Positions 6,883 through 8,667 of a stretch of 8,667 nt of DNA are shown one piece after another (positions within the stretch are counted from its first letter, which is position 1; each line of letters begins with the position of its first letter). This DNA is from Candidatus Dormiibacterota bacterium. Lineage in GTDB: Bacteria > Chloroflexota > Dormibacteria > Aeolococcales > Bog-877. The position numbers and the translations under genes were made by a program. The notes beneath the pieces were generated by a model, which saw nothing but the letters and a program-made list of their open reading frames with translations, was not told the DNA's origin and searched no databases. Location of the stretch: the NCBI GenBank assembly GCA_003135035.1, contig PLDE01000189.1, positions 1 through 8,667 of the forward strand, written 5' to 3'.

Positions 6883-7677
6883 GTGAGTGAACCAGGACCC
6901 CTGGCTGGCAACGAGAGCGCTTACGGGCAGCACCGCCAGATGGCCGCCGATCAGGCCGGCTACACGGTGAGGTTCGGCTGGGGTCCGGCCGGGGTGACGA
7001 CCCTGGCGCCGTATTCAGACGTGGTGGTGGTGGTTGACGTGATCACCTTCTCGACCGCGGTGGCAGTGGCCATCGAGCGGGGCTGTCGCATCTACCCCCA
7101 CCCCTGGGATCCGCCGAGCGCTCAGGCCCGGGGGCGGGAGTTGGGGGTCCCCGTCGCGGTTAGTCGCTCCGCTGTGTCGGCCGAGGAGCCCTACTCCCTC
7201 TCGCCGACCACGCTCAGCCGGGCTCCGGCGGGTATGTCCATCGTGCTGCCCTCACCCAACGGTTCAGCCCTCTCGATGGCCGCCAGTCAGCACCCCGTCC
7301 AGGTGGTGGCTGGCTCCTTGCGCAATGCCTTCGCGGTCGCCCGGTTCGCTCGCAAACAGGGCGCGGTCATCTCGGTGATTGCAGCTGGCGAACGCTGGGC
7401 CGACGGGGGCATGGATCTGGCCCTGGAGGACATGATCGGAGCCGGCGCGATCATCGACGGCTTGCGCCGCCGCCGTCGTTCGCCAGAGGCAACTGCTGCC
7501 GCGGTCGTCTTCCGGCAGGCGCGCACACAGGGGCTGCGGCAAACGCTGCGAGAGTGCGTCTCGGGACGCGAGATGCGCCACCGGGAGTACGGCGACGAAC
7601 TGGACTGGGCGGCCGCGCTCAACGTGTCCACCCTCGTCCCGGTCCTCCGCGACGGTGCCTTTCAGAGCGTCGAGTGA
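6883..7677 (+). CDS. ComB family protein (2-phosphosulfolactate phosphatase homologue)
   Basis: The product has 264 residues from GTG 6883 (245 if ATG 6940 is used). It matches the ComB fold: DVVVVVDVITFSTAVAVAIERG (around D52), LPSPNGSALSM (about 122-132, the TNG-like motif), VVAGSLRNAFAVA (141-153), a C-terminal MDLALEDMIGAGAIIDGL segment (Glu182-Asp183) and a GDELDWAAALNVSTLVPVL ending. In methanogens, ComB hydrolyses (2R)-phosphosulfolactate to sulfolactate in coenzyme M synthesis. Many bacteria without that pathway carry homologues of unknown substrate, and no other coenzyme M gene is visible here. The family's conserved acidic residues appear to be kept. It is cytoplasmic, transcribed divergently from the ATPase operon, and followed 54 bp later by the AhpD-like gene, which has its own strong ribosome site. 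Family assignment is confident; physiological substrate is open. Confidence 0.85.
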   Translation: MSEPGPLAGNESAYGQHRQMAADQAGYTVRFGWGPAGVTTLAPYSDVVVVVDVITFSTAVAVAIERGCRIYPHPWDPPSAQARGRELGVPVAVSRSAVSAEEPYSLSPTTLSRAPAGMSIVLPSPNGSALSMAASQHPVQVVAGSLRNAFAVARFARKQGAVISVIAAGERWADGGMDLALEDMIGAGAIIDGLRRRRRSPEATAAAVVFRQARTQGLRQTLRECVSGREMRHREYGDELDWAAALNVSTLVPVLRDGAFQSVE

Positions 7678-7721
7678 ACAGCAAATCGTCTAGTTTAAGC
7701 TGGATGCCGGGGACGCCCCAG

Positions 7722-7727
7722 AGGAGG
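7722..7727 (+). promoter_or_regulatory. strong ribosome binding site AGGAGG for the AhpD-like gene
   Basis: AGGAGG (within GAGGAGGT, 7721-7728) is a full anti-SD match 4 bp before ATG 7732. It is by far the best Shine-Dalgarno in the window and fixes the start of the downstream gene. Confidence 0.85.
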
Positions 7728-7731
7728 TGCG

Positions 7732-8112
7732 ATGACTGACCATGCCCAGGTCCTCAAGGATTTGAGCGCGCCGATCGCCGAACTGCGCCAGGCCATTCCC
7801 GAGGTCTGGGCGGGCTACTCCCAAACTCATCGCGCAGCCATGGCGGAGGGCGCGCTCTCCAGCAAGAACAAAGAACTGATCGCGCTGGCCATCTCCATCG
7901 TCAAGAGGTGCGACGGCTGCGTTGCGGCCCACGCGCGGGGTGCGGCTCGCCGTGGAGCCACGCCCCAAGAGGTCGCCGAAGCGATCGGTGTCACCGTACT
8001 TCTGGAGGGCGGTCCGGCCACGGTATGGGGTCCGCGCGCATGGGAGGCCTACCAGCAGTTCGTAGTTGAGATGGGCTCGGATCCCGACGCTGCCGGATTG
8101 CCCGTTCGCTAA
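7732..8112 (+). CDS. carboxymuconolactone decarboxylase family / AhpD-like protein
   Basis: This 126-residue protein is of the AhpD/CMD fold. Seen: the family signature around SSKNKELIALAISIVKRCDGC (43-63), with Glu49, the redox pair Cys60-Asp-Gly-Cys63 and His67 (CVAAHARGAARRGATPQEVAEAI), followed by a Gly-rich helix start (LLEGGPATVWG, 91-101). Members with CxxC and the downstream His act as alkylhydroperoxidase or disulfide reductants, as in AhpD, while CMD members without CxxC are decarboxylases, so a redox role is more likely here. The length is normal for single-domain members. There is no signal peptide, so it is cytoplasmic. It lies 54 bp after the ComB-like gene and may be co-transcribed or use its own promoter; no AhpC partner is in the window. 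The final residues (about 114-126) look variable. Confidence 0.9.
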   Translation: MTDHAQVLKDLSAPIAELRQAIPEVWAGYSQTHRAAMAEGALSSKNKELIALAISIVKRCDGCVAAHARGAARRGATPQEVAEAIGVTVLLEGGPATVWGPRAWEAYQQFVVEMGSDPDAAGLPVR

Positions 8113-8176
8113 GTTTCCGTCAGCGGACCCGGGTGCTTCCCGACTCACACGGCGCCATTGGCCGCACGTAGCCGGC

Positions 8177-8198
8177 GAACCTTACGGAAACGTAAGTT
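8177..8198 (+). terminator. stem-loop with GAAA loop, possible 3' end of the ComB/AhpD transcript
   Basis: CTTACG-GAAA-CGTAAG is a perfect 6-bp stem closed by a GNRA tetraloop. The alternative GAAC-[C]-TTACG / CGTAA-GTTC extends it to 9 bp with one bulged C. It lies 65 bp after the AhpD-like stop. No U-tract follows (GTTCCAGC), so it is not a classic intrinsic terminator. It could stabilise an RNA 3' end, or TTACG(N4)CGTAA could be a protein-binding dyad. Confidence 0.35.
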
Positions 8199-8322
8199 CC
8201 AGCACCGGCACAGTTGCGAATCGCTCGCTATGCTGGTCGACGTAATCGAGGCTGAATCGAGAGTCGAAGCTCGCTACTACCACCCCTCCACAACCGGCGC
8301 CGCGCTGGCATATCTGTGCTGA

Positions 8323-8484
8323 GGTGCTCGCAGTGACACGCGCTACTCGAAACTGTTCACCCGCGATAGCGACGGTCCCCGAATCGCCCGGCCGCTGTCC
8401 GTCCCCGGAGTTTTACTAGTCGGCGCAGGCATCTTGCTGGCCATCTTTTGCTTGGTGGCACTCCTCGCGGTGCTCTTTACGTAA
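8323..8484 (+). pseudogene. candidate small single-pass membrane protein, start missing or frameshifted
   Basis: This frame of 53 codons ends at TAA 8482-8484. Its last 27 residues (about VPGVLLVGAGILLAIF and CLVALLAVLFT) are an uninterrupted hydrophobic helix. They are preceded by a charged stretch (RYSKLFTRDSDGPRIARPLS), the pattern of a small membrane protein. There is no ATG, GTG or TTG start before the helix. GAGGTG (8321-8326) followed 6 bp later by GTG 8333 is a good start signal, but it reads in another frame that stops at 8417-8419. A one-base insertion or two-base deletion near 8340 would join them into a protein of about 50 residues. The same frame is open from ATG 8230 up to a single TGA (8320-8322). 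It may be a sequencing error, a decayed gene, or chance. Confidence 0.3.
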
Positions 8485-8667
8485 CCGGCATCAGGCCGCT
8501 CAGTGGTACGGCGTCCTTGCTCATCCTGGTTCGATCTCAAGAACGCGTTGTCGGTACGCGAGCCATGCGTCGAAACGCGGCGAGTCCGACCCGCCTTCGA
8601 ATACCGACACTTCTAGCCACTACCGGTGCGCGCGAACAACATCCTCCTACCAGGGACCCTACAAGTC

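Larger units (their letters stand above)
8113..8667. other. 555-bp stretch without a convincing gene
   Basis: No ORF of good coding character covers this stretch. It holds the hairpin at 8177-8198, the palindrome TTACGTAA at 8477-8484, and a hydrophobic small frame at 8323-8484. Composition looks less GC-rich than the genes to its left. ATG 8565 opens a frame that runs off the window end (34 codons), but it has no Shine-Dalgarno and an Arg/Pro/Thr-rich content that does not look like protein. An antisense frame at 8343-8540 is the reverse shadow of the hydrophobic frame. Confidence 0.6.

Noticed and set aside
7709..7719. GGGG-ACG-CCCC mini hairpin before the AhpD-like ribosome site
   Set aside because: Four-base stem with a three-base loop; too short to claim regulation, and common in DNA of this composition.
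8343..8540. 65-codon minus-strand frame in the 3' region
   Set aside because: Its Lys/Ser/Thr/Ala content is the reverse reading of the hydrophobic plus-strand frame, and it shows no domain.
8521..8545. tRNA T-arm-like GGTTCGATC
   Set aside because: The flanking bases (CCTGG / TCAAG) do not form a T-stem and no acceptor or anticodon arm surrounds it.
8544..8560. CGCGT-N7-ACGCG inverted repeat
   Set aside because: Only 5 bp with a 7-base loop in GC-rich DNA; expected by chance and not followed by a U-tract.
8565..8667. ATG-started frame running off the window end
   Set aside because: 34 codons with no Shine-Dalgarno and Arg/Pro/Thr-rich content; cannot be supported as a partial gene.

Overview
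The window is GC-rich bacterial DNA with seven well-supported protein genes and no rRNA, tRNA, CRISPR array or insertion sequence that I can see. The Mur ligase is of a divergent type (a DDLSSTTP motif where classical MurD has NDSKATNP). The AAA/VWA pair resembles the Rv0958-Rv0959 type known from Mycobacterium. Together these suggest a Chloroflexota/Dormibacterota-like or actinobacterial lineage, but the sequence alone cannot settle the phylum.

Positions 14-6731 hold five minus-strand genes packed like one operon. In transcription order they are a MoxR/BchI-type AAA ATPase (6731-5337), a VWA-domain protein with a long helical N-terminus (5326-3338), a DUF1444/YtpQ-like protein (3334-2456), an SH3-NlpC/P60 cysteine peptidase with no visible signal peptide (2459-1578), and a MurD-like Mur ligase (1567-14). 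Gaps are 3-10 bp and one junction is a 4-bp GTGA overlap. The AAA/VWA pair is a classic ATPase-plus-adaptor module. The last two genes act on peptidoglycan peptides. The string may therefore be an envelope-related operon in which the ATPase module services or remodels a partner, while the peptidase and ligase cut and build muropeptides in the cytoplasm. That functional link is inference.

Positions 6732-6882 form the divergent intergenic region. It contains the palindrome ACTATAGT, which reads as a TATAGT -10-like box on both strands.

Positions 6883-8112 hold two plus-strand genes: a ComB-family 2-phosphosulfolactate phosphatase homologue and, 54 bp later and behind a strong AGGAGG, a carboxymuconolactone decarboxylase/AhpD-like protein with a CxxC motif.

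Positions 8113-8667 contain no convincing gene. They hold a GNRA-type hairpin (8177-8198) and a striking 27-residue hydrophobic stretch in a small frame (8323-8484). That frame lacks its own start but has a well-spaced GAGGTG/GTG signal just upstream in another frame, so it may be an unannotated or broken small membrane protein.
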